A model generated the notes under the pieces. The model was not told the DNA's origin. It did not search any database and saw nothing but the letters and a program-made list of their open reading frames with translations. The position numbers and the translations under genes are program-made. DNA of 64,000 nt, from NCBI GenBank assembly GCA_003996215.1, contig QJPP01001786.1:1-64000 (forward strand), written 5' to 3'. Of this stretch, positions 48,621 to 59,076 are shown one piece after another (position 1 is the stretch's first letter; each line of letters opens with the position of its first letter). The DNA is from Jaltomata sinuosa. Lineage: Eukaryota; Streptophyta; Magnoliopsida; Solanales; Solanaceae.

Positions 48621-49348
48621 CCTTGCACTGAGTCCATTTGATCCAGGAAAGACTTAGAGCTGCCCAGAGTAGGCAGAAGAGCTACGTTGATCGTAGACTT
48701 TGTGCCTTGGAGTTCAGTATTGGTGACCTGGTTTTTCTTCGTGTATCGCCCGTGAAGAGCGTGATGAGATTTGGTCGGAGGGGCAAGCTTGGCCCCAGGT
48801 TCATTGGGCCATTTGAGATTCTGCAGAGGGTTGGTAGTGTTTCCTATATGTTAGCGTTGCCTCCGATGTTTTCAGCTATTCACCCAGTGTTCCATGTCTC
48901 GATGTTGCGCCGGTACGTACCAGATAAGTCTCATATGTTGCATTGGGATTCGGTTCAGTTGGATGAGAGGTTATCATTTGTTGAGGAGCCGATAGCTATT
49001 TTGGCCAGAGATATCCGAAGGTTGAGATCTAGGGAGATTCCGGTTGTGAAAGTTCAGTGGAGGCACCGTTTGGTCAAAGAGGCTACTTGGGAGACCGAGA
49101 GTGAGTTGCATGCTCAGTATCCGCAGTTGTTCGAGCCTTCAGGTACTCACTTCTTCTTAACTTTCGAGGACCAAAGTCTTTTTAGTAGTGGATGTTGTGA
49201 TGACCCTTCTGGTCATCTTCACGTTTACGCATTTATTGCACTGTTAGAGCTTTCCTTTAGCGGCCCCAAGTCATTTATGGCTTGCTGGGACCGGTGGTTT
49301 GGTGCCCTGGCCGTTCGTTTGGTCGTTATGACTGTTTGCCTATCTTAG
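48621..49348 (+). pseudogene. Integrase C-terminus and chromodomain, A4, running into the 3' LTR
   Basis: An open stretch of 236 codons holds the GPY/F-like module (RRGKLGPRFIGPFEIL) and a well-preserved chromodomain tail (FVEEPIAILARDIRRLRSRE, VVKVQWRHRLVKEATWE, SELHAQYPQLF). One T fewer than in A1 near 49,180 puts the native TAG out of frame, so translation would continue about 50 codons into the LTR (from 49196) and end at 49,348. The LTR-encoded tail has no expected function. Confidence 0.85.
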
Positions 49349-51417
49349 AGCCTAAACTTAGTATATCATTGACTTTGGTCAACATTCTTTGCTAACATGC
49401 TCAAAATTGAATTCTGACAGTTCTGTTAGCTCCGGAGTGATGAGTTTGGTCTAGTTGGACCTTAAGTTGAGGCCTGAGAGCTTTCGGTGTGGGTTTTGTG
49501 TGGTTTTCTCAGTTTTCAGGACATTTGGAGTTGAAAGTGTAACTTTGGGTGACTTTCGATGATTGGAGTGTCGGATTCTAAATCCGACAATTCCATCAGC
49601 TCTGAGATGTTGAGTTTGGGATAGAAAGGTGGTTGGTTCGGGTTCCGAGTGAGCCAGACTCATTTTAAGCCTTTGGGTTCTTTTTTGTTAGTGTTGACTT
49701 GGGTCAACATTTCTCTGAAACGACCTCGTATGGAAGTTTCATCATTTCCGTTGGGTCCAGGCTGCGCACCTTCAGTTGCACTAGTGGATTGAATAACCTT
49801 CTTTTGCCAACACATGCAGAACATCGTTTTCACTCTGTTAGCACTATTGGTTTTTGAATATCGATTGCCGATTGTGCCCGAAACACCCCGTGGAGTTTTC
49901 GGAAATTGTAGAAAATTCAGTTGCAGGCCAGCCTTCAGCGCAATTGTGCCAAGGCCAGCGCAATCGCGCTTCAGCGCCTGCCAGACTTCAGCGCTATCGC
50001 GCCCCTCCCAGAGCGAAATTGCTGAGGCGGCTGCCACCTCTTCAGCGTTGTTGGCACTGGCCTAGCGCCGATGGATTTTCCGGAATTCCTTTCTTTAAAC
50101 CCCAACCTTTGCGGGTTGTTTTGATGCCCTTTTCCTTGGCCATTTATGCTCAAATTTGGAGCATAGCTTCTTGGCACCTTTGGGGTCGTCGTGGCTCTTT
50201 TCGTTTTTGGTTTTGGGTTGTGGGTCCTGCGGGCTCTCTTTTGACACGAATATTGATCCGGCTACAATTGTGGCAATATGGGTACCATTAGACTCGTTTT
50301 AACGTTATATTTATTGTCTTGATAGTTTGATTTTCGTTCGGGAGTTCTCGGAGCATTTTGGGCTTGGACCTGGTAGTTCGGGCAGCTTATCATCGGACGA
50401 CAGGTAGGTTACGGCTTAACTCCCTAGACTTGGCATATATCGGGTAAAATTATACTAGTTGGCATCCTTGGGTTGGGTTACTAGGTTGGTACCACAGACC
50501 TTGACCGTTTTTCCATGATTTGTTCTGTTCTTTCCTCCGTTGTGTGTAGTACTCTTGTTGATTGATATTATTACCCTTGTGGTCTTGTGAGGCCTTGTTG
50601 ACTCTGGAACATAGACGGTGGGGTCATTGGGAATGTCCGCGAGTCCCGGACATAGAATTATCCTGCTAGGCTGGTTATGCTTGCTGAATAGCTTTGGAGC
50701 CTGTGCAGGGCCAATAGGTTGATTGTGAGCTGCGGGGCGGCTATTGTGTGTTTGATCATGACATTTCCATGTATAGAGAGAGGTGTTCCCATATTTTACT
50801 ACGGTTTGGCTTCAGGCCTTCTGGGACTATTTTCTAAATTTTGCACGGCCCGGGGGAGCCGTTTTCGATGGAAATGATTTTGAAATGGTTTTGACTTGTC
50901 TTGTGGATCTCCTTGGGGTAAGGGAAGTTTTAAAAGGCATTTTATATATAATTCCACTTTTCTGGGCTTGACGGGGTTGGGTGCCTTACTTTTATAATGC
51001 AGCATCGAGGGTGTTGCTCGACTAGGCTGGGCCGAGTACTAGAGCTTTTGGGCTTACTGTTTTAGACCTGGATACCCTCCAGGCAGCTTTACTTGGGGAT
51101 TGTTTCGAGGACGGGACATCTAGTATGTTGGACTAGACCTGTATATATATTTCTTTTGGACCTTTTTGTACTCCTGTTGTAGTTTGGCTCTTATACACTA
51201 TGATACGAGGTTTTGGGTTGGATTAGCTTCCGTTTTGTATTTATATTACTCTAGTTACCCAGTTTATTCCTTTTGTTCCCTTGCTTCCGCTTATTTATTG
51301 TTCTTCCGCTTAAACTGTTAGTTAGTAGCCCATTACTAACCGTTCTAGACTACGGGAATTTTTTCACCTACCGGGGAGTTGTAGGTTCCATCATGACCGA
51401 GAAATCGGGTCGTGACA
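49196..51417 (+). repeat. 3' LTR of A4, deleted (2222 bp)
   Basis: Compared with the 5' LTR it lacks the equivalents of 41248-41603 (junction at 50072-50074, TGG on both sides) and of about 42,662-42,690 plus 42,700-43,660. It carries a 59-bp insertion at about 49,759-49,817. The TATA box is gone and only part of the palindrome cluster remains. Confidence 0.9.
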
Positions 51418-51805
51418 ATTTCTCTTTTTTTCATTTTTTTTTTCTGGTTTCTTTTCTTTATTTTTTTTCTTTTTTGTGCTTCCTTATTCATTTATTTTTT
51501 TCTCAAATTATGTAATTCTTTATTTTCTTTTTACACTATAATTTGATTCATACTCAATTTTGTCTCTTTTTTATCCTTTTTTGTGCATTTATTTTTTATT
51601 TTTCTACTTCTTTTTCTTCTTTGGTCTGCTTTTTTTTCTCATTTTTTTCTTCTTATTTTTTTTCTTTTTTTCTCCTTTATAGTTCATTTATTTTATTCTC
51701 AAGTCATGTTATTTTTTGTTTTCTTCTTTCACCATAATCAATTTTGGTTCCTTTATTTTTGTGTTTTTTAGTTTTCTGTTTTCTCTTTGTTTTTCAATTT
51801 CTTCA
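51418..51805. repeat. Pyrimidine-rich tandem tract, left part
   Basis: T/C-rich DNA in which a block recurs (TTTTTTCTCAAATTATG near 51,496; TTATTCTCAAGTCATG near 51,691; then CACCATAATCAATTTTGG). The same block continues after element C at 61,640 (TTTTTTCTCAAATCAT, CACCATAATCTAATTTTA). Hydrophobic frames here are a composition effect. Confidence 0.7.
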
Positions 51806-54018
51806 TGTAACACCCCGAAATTCAGACCAGCCTTTAGACTTGGATTCCCTAAAAATTTTGATGTTCCCAGGGATCACGGTCAGGTTCACGGGCCATTATT
51901 TTGGATCACGACCCGTGGTTTGATCCGTGGTTTACCTGTTGGGGGCTGCCTTGTCTAAATCTACGGACCACTTCACAGATTGTGGTTTAAAACCACGACC
52001 CTTCCTGTGATCCATGGTTCTGATAATCAGAGGACCCTCCATGAAGGGGTCCTGGAAGCACGAGTCAATCGACGACCCATCATTTCATTTCACGGGTGAT
52101 CCTGTCAATCATAGTTCTCGAGGATCAAAGGATCCCCACTTTCCTAAGTTAAAACCATGGTTCTATTAACGACCCATCGTTAAGTACCATGGGCCATCCT
52201 GTTGGTCGTGGTTCCCAACTTCAGAAGAGCCCCACTTTCCCCTACTCCAAAACCACGGGTCACAGGACCGTCTGTCGTTCCACTTCATGAATCGTCGGGT
52301 GACTCGTGGAATGAAAGTTTAGCAGAGTCTCAAAAATGGTTTCAGAAACCGCAGGTCATCATCCCCATCTACGGTCCGTAGACCTATCTGTGATACCTGA
52401 AGCTGAGTCACTTCAGCAGTTTTCAAGCTTATTTTTCTGGGGTATTTTTGTAACTTCAACCCTTTTAACTCTTAAGTGAGGTCATTTTGGACTATTCTAG
52501 GAGGATTTTATCTATAACTATCCTATGTCTTCTCTTAAACCCTCATTCAAGTTCTAAAAAAGGAAAAGAACTCCATTCTCTTAAGCTCCAAGCTAAGGAT
52601 TCCACCTTCAGGTATCCATTCCTCTCATCCTAGATTAAGAAAGCTTAAATTTAGGTATGTGGGTATTCAATAAGGGATTCTTTAACCCTTATGCCCAAAA
52701 CTACCAAATTTTATATTGATTTTTCATGTACTTCAAATTAGGGTTCTTACCCAATTCTCATGGGTTTTTCTATAAATTATTTTCTCATGATTCTACCATG
52801 AAATCTAATTCTAAATTGCATGATTCTGTATGGGTTTTTACATGTGGATTCCTACTTTATAAATTGAAGGCTTAGCCTAGGCAATTGATCATGCATGAAT
52901 TAATTTAAGTAAATTGGCATATGTTATAGCATGACCTCATGAATTTCAAGAAATTGCATGCCTAGTTCCTATATTTTATGAAAGTGCATGTGATTATGAA
53001 ATTAAACTAGTGTTATGCAAGTTTTAAGTTATGAATCATTATGAAAGACAAGACACTGGATATTCCATCAATACTCATGAATAAATTTCTAAAACAAGGT
53101 TTGTGAGTATTATGAAGATCTGGGTTATGAATATATTTATGAGAAAGATTTGACATATGGATATGTCACATGTATATGAGATTTATGTTATATTTTGGGA
53201 GTAGTATTTAGTACCGAGCGATGAGGGTTTTAGAAAACCCAAGTCTAAAACTACGTAATCGTCGTAGGTAGCCCTCTGTGGCTTATGAAAGGATCCTTAT
53301 GACATGGTTCTAATCTTGTCCTGTTAGGAAAACCTTTTTCAGTGTGGGTGCATGACACTGGACCCCATGTAGTTCATCATGGTTTATGTTGGTTAAGAGA
53401 AACTCCCGTATGAATGTTTTCAAGTTATGAAGCTATATGATACTCTATTTTAAACCTTGACTTATATTTCATGTATTACGCTCAAACTACAATATTTACT
53501 ATGATTTCTCTTATTATGATTGGACTTAGTTTTAAGCACATTTTCAAGCACGTTTTATCATGTTGTTGCATAGACTCACATATTCAGTGGTACTGACGCA
53601 TATTCTTGTGATGCATCCTATCATGATGCAGATTCAAGTTCCCACTCTCAGGCTCGTGGCTAGGAGTCGCAGGCCATTCAGTGCGTGTTGGTGAGTCCTC
53701 ATCTTTTGAGGACTAGTTATGAGTTCAGTTTGATATCATTTCTTCAGTACTTAGAGTTAGCTGGGGTTTTGTCCCAACAACTTGTATGTCAGTTTTAGAG
53801 GCTATTAAGACAGAGCTAGATATTCTGTATTTGAGCTTAGATGCTATTACTTTTATACCTTTATCTATGTTTAGTTGGATTGTCTACTTCTATTATTTAT
53901 GCTTCCACTATGTTCCTATCATGTTGCTTACATCATTTTATGACTAAAGGGGTTAATTTGGGGTCACTTGTGATCCTAAGTCCCGTGTTACGTCTAGGGG
54001 TAGCCTCGGGGCGTGACA
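51806..54018 (+). repeat. 5' LTR of C (2213 bp)
   Basis: TGTAACACCCC to GCGTGACA. U3 (about 51,865-52,390) has many CACGACCCGTGG-like words. A perfect 8-bp hairpin, AGTCCTCA with TGAGGACT, lies at 53694-53714. It lacks about 125 bp present in the 3' LTR at about 59,147-59,270. Confidence 0.92.
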
Positions 54019-54021
54019 AAC

Positions 54022-54033
54022 TTAGTATCAAAG
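54022..54033 (+). other. Primer-binding site of C, mutated
   Basis: TAGTATCAAAGT corresponds to the canonical TGGTATCAGAGC with G-to-A and C-to-T changes. Confidence 0.8.
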
Positions 54034-54088
54034 TATCAAGTTCAAAAGTTCTAGGGTGTTTGAAAGCCGCATCAAGTAGAGTCTCCTT

Positions 54089-54116
54089 CATGGGTGTGAA
54101 GTGCGCCACACTTATG
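54089..54116 (+). other. Leader stem-loop of C, same as in B
   Basis: Arms CATGGGTGTG and CACACTTATG are identical to those in B. The loop is AAGTGCGC, one C-to-T change from the B loop. It lies 55 nt after the primer site, as in B. Confidence 0.55.
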
Positions 54117-54229
54117 AGAGGAAAGCTACGAGATGTTTTAGGAAAAACTTCACTTCTTTCATGATCAATATCGTGTGATAGAGTTTAACTCTATTACTCC
54201 TCTAATCCGATCTTTATGCATTTTAGATT

Positions 54230-55430
54230 ATGCCTCCTCGTTGTGACATGCCTCACCGGGCCAATGCCCAAAATGCTAATAGTCCAGTTCTAGACCATGA
54301 GGTCACTCATATGGAGTTCAGGAATGTCATTCAGAGGTTGTCTCATTCAATGGCCAACCAGGCTAATCCACCAGCACCTGTTCCTGCTAACCCTCATGGT
54401 GGGGCAGTTGCGGCCAGAGTTTGAGACTTCATTTGTATAAACCCGCCTGAGTTCTTGGGTTCTAAGTTGGTGAGGATCCGCAAAATTTCATGAATGAGGT
54501 GAAGAAGATTTTGGAGGTGATGCAAGTTGGCAGTGTGGATGGTGTTGAGCTAGCTTCCTATCAGCTCAAGGATGTGGCTCACATTTGGTATACTCAGTGG
54601 AAGGATGCTTGAGCTAGGGATGCAGTCCCTATGACTTGGGAGTGCTTTGAGGGAGTGTTTCTTGATTAGTTCTTCCCTAGGGAGTTGAGGGAGGCTAAGG
54701 CCGAAGAGTTCGTGAATTTGAGGCAAGGATCTATGTCAGTTCAGGAGTATGGGTTGAGGTTTACCCAGCTTTCTTGATATTCTCCTTCTATGGTGGCCAA
54801 TCCGAGGGATCGGATGAGCAAGTTCATTTATGGGGTGTCAGACATGGTGAAAAAGGAGTGCATGTCCGCTATGCTTTTGGGACACATGGATATCTCTAGG
54901 CTTATGACTCATGCCCATCAGATTGAGAGTGATAAGTTGAAGGAAATAGCAATGGTGAACAAGAGGTATAGATCATAGAGTTTGGGTTTTAGCCATCAGA
55001 GGTCCGGAGGTGGACACCGTTCTTCATTTCTGAAGAGGTCATCAGGACCCGTGCCTTCATAAGCTAGTTCTCCTACTCAGGCCCCTAAGCCTAGGCATGA
55101 TCAGTCATGTAGAGGATCAGGTTCACAGTCTCAGGGGAATATTGCAAAAGGACCTTTCTACCCTGTTTGCAACAAGTGTGGGAAGAATCACCTGGGAGAG
55201 TGTCGCTATGGCACAGGTGGATGCTTTGGGTGTGGACAGGTTGGACACCTGATTAAGGATTGCCCTTCAGCCAAGAAGGGACATGGAGGTGGTAGGACTC
55301 AGTCTACTCTAGTAGCCCCAGCGGGTTGTCCATCCCATCAGGGTGTTGCTTTTGGTTCGTGTGGTGGTCAGTGCCAGAACCGTCTCTATGCTATGTCATT
55401 TTGCCAAGATTAGGAGAGTTCCCCTGATGT
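54230..55430 (+). pseudogene. gag: gag remnant of C
   Basis: ATG 54230 (MPPRCDMPHRANAQN). TGA 54422 follows 64 codons, and a frameshift lies near 54,465. The capsid-like region has further stops near 54,610, 54,667 and 54,776. Recognisable segments are KDVAHIWYTQWKDA, MSKFIYGVSDMVKKECMSAM and AHQIESDKLKE. The two zinc knuckles CNKCGKNHLGEC (55168-55203) and CFGCGQVGHLIKDC (55222-55263) are complete. Confidence 0.87.
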
Positions 55431-55960
55431 TGTTACTGGTATTTTACAAGTCTTCTCTTTTGATGTTTATGCTTTACTAGACCCCGGAGCCTCTTTGTCT
55501 TTTGTGACCCCTTATGTTGCTTGCAAGTTCGAAGTCAGTCCTGAATAACTCATAGAACCCTTTTATGTTTCTACTCCTATTGGTGAGTTAGTCCTAGCTA
55601 AGAGAATTTACAGAAATTGTCCTATCTTAGTCCTTCATAGAGTCACTTCATCCCATCTAGTAGAGTTGGAGATGACCAATTTTGATGTTCTTCTTAGTAT
55701 GTATTGATTGCATGCATGTTATGTCTCAGTTAATTGTCGTACTCGAGTAGTCAGTTTCAAGTTTCCAAACAAACCTATCTTAGAGTGGCAGGGTAGTCCT
55801 CCATCCTCAAAGGGTCATTTCATATCTTAACTCAAAGCTAGAAAGATGATTTCTAAGGATTATGTCTATCATATAGTTTGGGTCATGGATTTGAAGTGTG
55901 AAATCTCATCTCTTCAGTCAGTTCCTGTTGTGAAAGAGTTCCCAAAAGTGTTTCCTAAGG
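55431..55960 (+). pseudogene. Aspartic protease remnant of C
   Basis: LLDPGASLSFVTPYVA with an intact Asp-Pro-Gly (near 55,475). TAA near 55,547 and stops near 55,704 and 55,829 break it. It continues toward RT with SVPVVKEFPKVFPKDL. Confidence 0.82.
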
Positions 55961-57157
55961 ATCTTCTCGGAGTCCATCCGGAGCAAGAGATCAACTTTGG
56001 GATAGACCTTCTCCCAGATACGTATCCTATCTCTGTTCCTTCTTACAAAATGGCTCCCGTGGAGCTTAAGGAATTGAAAGATCAGTTGAAAAGACCTTCT
56101 TGATAAGGGTTTCATTTGACCCAGCATCTCTCCATGGGATGCTCCAGGCCTATTCGTGCGTAAGAAGGATGGTTCTCTCAGAATCTATATTGACTATCGT
56201 CAATTGAACAAGGTCACAATCAAGAATAAGTATCCCATTTCTACGATTGATGACTTATTCGATCAGCTTTAGGATGCTAGCTATTTCTCCAAAATTGACC
56301 TTAGATTCGGTTATCATGAACTCCGTATTCGAGAGTATGACATTCCCAAGACAGCCTTCAGGACTCAGTATGGTCATAATGAATTTTTGGTTATGTCTTT
56401 TGGGGTAACGAATGCTCTTGTAGTCTTTATAGACTTGATAAACCATGTGTTCAAATAGTATTTGGATATGTTTGTGATTGTTTTTATTGATGATATTCTT
56501 ATCTACTCTCGGAGTGAGATTGAGCATGCGGAACATTTGAGAGTTGTGTTGCAAACTCTCAAGGATCGTCAGTTATTTGCTAAGTTCAGTAAGTGTGAAT
56601 TTTGGATGCAGTATGTTGCTTTTCTGGGTCATATCGTGACTAGAGATGGTATTCGAGTTGATTCACAGAAAATAGAGGCAATGAAGAACTGGCCTAGACC
56701 CACCTCCCCGTCTGATATTAGGAGCTTTTTCGGTTTGGCTGGTTACTACAGTAGATTTATGGAAGGGTTTTCTTCGATAGCTGCCCCATTGACCAAGTTG
56801 ACTCAGAAGAAGCTTAAGTTTCAATGGTCTGACGAGTGTGAGAAGAACTTTCAGAAATTAAAGACTAGGTTGATCACAGCCCCAGTTTTGGCTCTACTCG
56901 AGGGCTTAGATGGTTTTGTTACGTATTGTGATGCTTCTAGAATTAGTTTGGGTTGTGTTTTTATGCAGCGTGTCAAGGTGATTTCTTATGCTTCTAGGCA
57001 GCTTAAGATTTATGAGAGGAATTACCCGACTCATGATCTTGACTTGGCAGTCATGGTCTTTGCTTTGAAGATTTGGAGACACTACTTGTATGGTGTCCAT
57101 GTGGATGTGCTTACCAACCATAAGAGTCTTCAATATGTGTCACTCAGAAGGAATTGA
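55961..57157 (+). pseudogene. pol: Reverse transcriptase-RNase H remnant of C
   Basis: The first RT part ends at a frameshift near 56,095. TAG 56270 replaces CAG and another TAG lies near 56,457. From 56,462 a long open stretch holds the intact catalytic FIDDILIYS, the connection (FFGLAGYYSRFMEGFSSIAA) and RNase H (YCDASRISLGCVF, THDLDLAVMVFALKIW). The RNase H motif reads LTNHKSLQY, with Asn in place of Asp. Confidence 0.88.
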
Positions 57158-58844
57158 ATCTTCATCAAAGGAGATGGCTTGAGCTTCTTAAGGATTATGA
57201 TATGAGTGTGCTTTACCATCTGGGTAAGGCCAATGTAATGGCTGAAGCGCTTAGCAGGTTGTCTATGGAGAGTATGTCCATGGTTAAGGACGGAAAGAAG
57301 GAATTGGCTAAAGATGTTCATAAACTTGCTCGATTGGGAGTTTGCCTTACAGATTCAGCGGATGGCGGTGTTATTGTTCAAAATGGGTCTGAATCATCTT
57401 TGGTGGTGGAATTTAAGGAGAAGCAAAACAGTAATCCTATTTTGCACCAATTGAAGGGTGCAGTCCATTAGCAGAGGGTAGAGGTTTTCTCCCAAGGTGG
57501 GATGGTGTACTTCAATATCAGGGGCGATTGTGTGTTCTGGATGTGGATGGTTTGAGACAATAGATTTTGACTAAGGCTCATAGTTCCAGGTATTCCATTA
57601 ACCTTGATGCCACCAAGATGTACCGTGATCTACGGGAAGTCTATTGGTGGAATGGCATGAAGAGGGACATAGCATATTTTGTGGCTAAGTGTTCCAACTG
57701 TCAACAAGTGAAGGTAGAACATCAGCGACCGGGTGGCATGACTCAGGTTATTGATCTTCCTACTTGGAAGTAGGAAGCGATCAATATAGACTTCATTACA
57801 GGCTTACCTCGTACTCGTAGACAACATGATTCCATTTGGGAGATTATCGACAGGATGACTAAGTCATCCCATTTCTTGGCTGTTATGACTACCAATTCAG
57901 CAAAGGATTATTCCAGACTCTACATCCGTGAGATAGTCCAATTTTATGGGGTTCCATTGTCTATCATTTCAAATAGAGGTAATCAGTTCACATCCCAATT
58001 TTGGAGGTTATTTCTGAAGGGCCTTGGTACTCAGGTGAGACTTAGCATAGCTTTTCATCTACAGACATATGGCCAGGCCGAGTGTACTATTTAGACCTTA
58101 GAGGATATGTTGAGAGCTTGTGTGATTGATTTCAAAGGTAATTGGGATGATCACTTACCTCTTATTGAGTTTGCCTATAACAAGAACTTTCATTCTAGCA
58201 TCCAGATGGCTTCTTATGAGGTACTCTATAGGCAGAGGTGTAGATCTCCTATTGGTTGGTTTGAGATAGGTGAAGCATCTTTGATTAGTCCAGATTCGGT
58301 CCATGAGACTATGGAGAAAGTTCAGATTATTAAGGAGAGGTTGAAGACCGCTCAGAGTCAACAGAAATCATATGCAGATGTGAGAAGAAGAGAATTGGAG
58401 TTTGAGGTTGATGATCGGGTGTTTCTGAAGGTGTCACCCATGAAGGGTGTGATGAGGTTTAGTAAGAAGAGGAAACTTAGTCCCCACTATGTAGGTCCTA
58501 ACAGGATTCTTAGAAGAGTTGATAGTGTTGCTTATGAGTGGGAGTTGCCAACAGATCTTGAAGCGGTTCATCCGGTTTTCTATGTTTCCTTGTTAAAAAC
58601 CTGTGTGGACAAACCGACCTTGATTGTACCTTTAGAGGATGTGGGTGTGAATGATAACCTCACTTATAAATAAGTTCCCATTGAGATACTTGATCGTCAT
58701 ATTCGAAGGTTGAGGAACAAAGAAGTCGGTTCAGTGAAAGTCCTTTGGAGGAACCAACTAGTTGAGGGAGCTATCTGGGAATCGAAAACAGCCATGAAAG
58801 CCAAGTACCCTCATCTCTTTCCTTTCAATCCAGTTTCAGCTTGA
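57158..58844 (+). pseudogene. Integrase with chromodomain, C remnant
   Basis: In the HHCC domain the second His is Asn (AHSSRYSINLDATKMY) while CSNCQQVK is intact. In the core the second Asp is Asn (IISNRGNQFTS near 57,965). The Glu remains (YGQAECTI). TAG stops at 57469, 57561 and 58092 align with CAG in B, and a TAG near 57,771 with TGG. The C-terminus has the GPY/F-like module and a chromodomain (PIEILDRHIRRLRNKEVGSV, KVLWRNQLVEGAIWE), ending at TGA 58842. Confidence 0.88.
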
Positions 58845-59063
58845 GGTAATAGTTTCCTCCTTAGTATGTTCCTCCAATTCCATTCTATCAGTTTTCCTCA
58901 TGATCCTAGCATGTATTCCTATTTTCGGAGTTAGTTCAACCATGTTTTTAAGTTGTAACTTAGTCATCATGCTTATTCTTTAATCTTCATGTTTTGTTGG
59001 TTGGTATTGCTATTTTTCTCTCAGTTTTACTTACTTAGCCTTCATTCGAGGATGAATGATCCC

Positions 59064-59076
59064 AAGGGGGAGATAT
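59064..59076 (+). other. Polypurine tract of C
   Basis: AAGGGGGAGATAT immediately before the 3' LTR. Confidence 0.88.

Larger units (their letters stand above)
40428..51417 (+). mobile_element. Family A chromovirus A4, both LTRs present, coding-dead
   Basis: 5' LTR 40428-43924, interior, 3' LTR 49196-51417. Target duplication ATTTT (40423-40427) against ATTTC (51418-51422), one mismatch. The two LTRs differ strongly in length (3497 against 2222 bp) because the 3' copy suffered deletions and a small insertion. The interior is collinear with A1 but more damaged, with catalytic substitutions in RT, RNase H and integrase. It lies in a T-rich tract. Confidence 0.93.

Noticed and set aside
51543..51958. 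Open frames coding for Phe/Ser-rich membrane-like peptides in the T-rich tract
   Set aside because: They are a by-product of T-rich tandem DNA; no conserved motif, and similar frames appear at 61,473-61,833 for the same reason.
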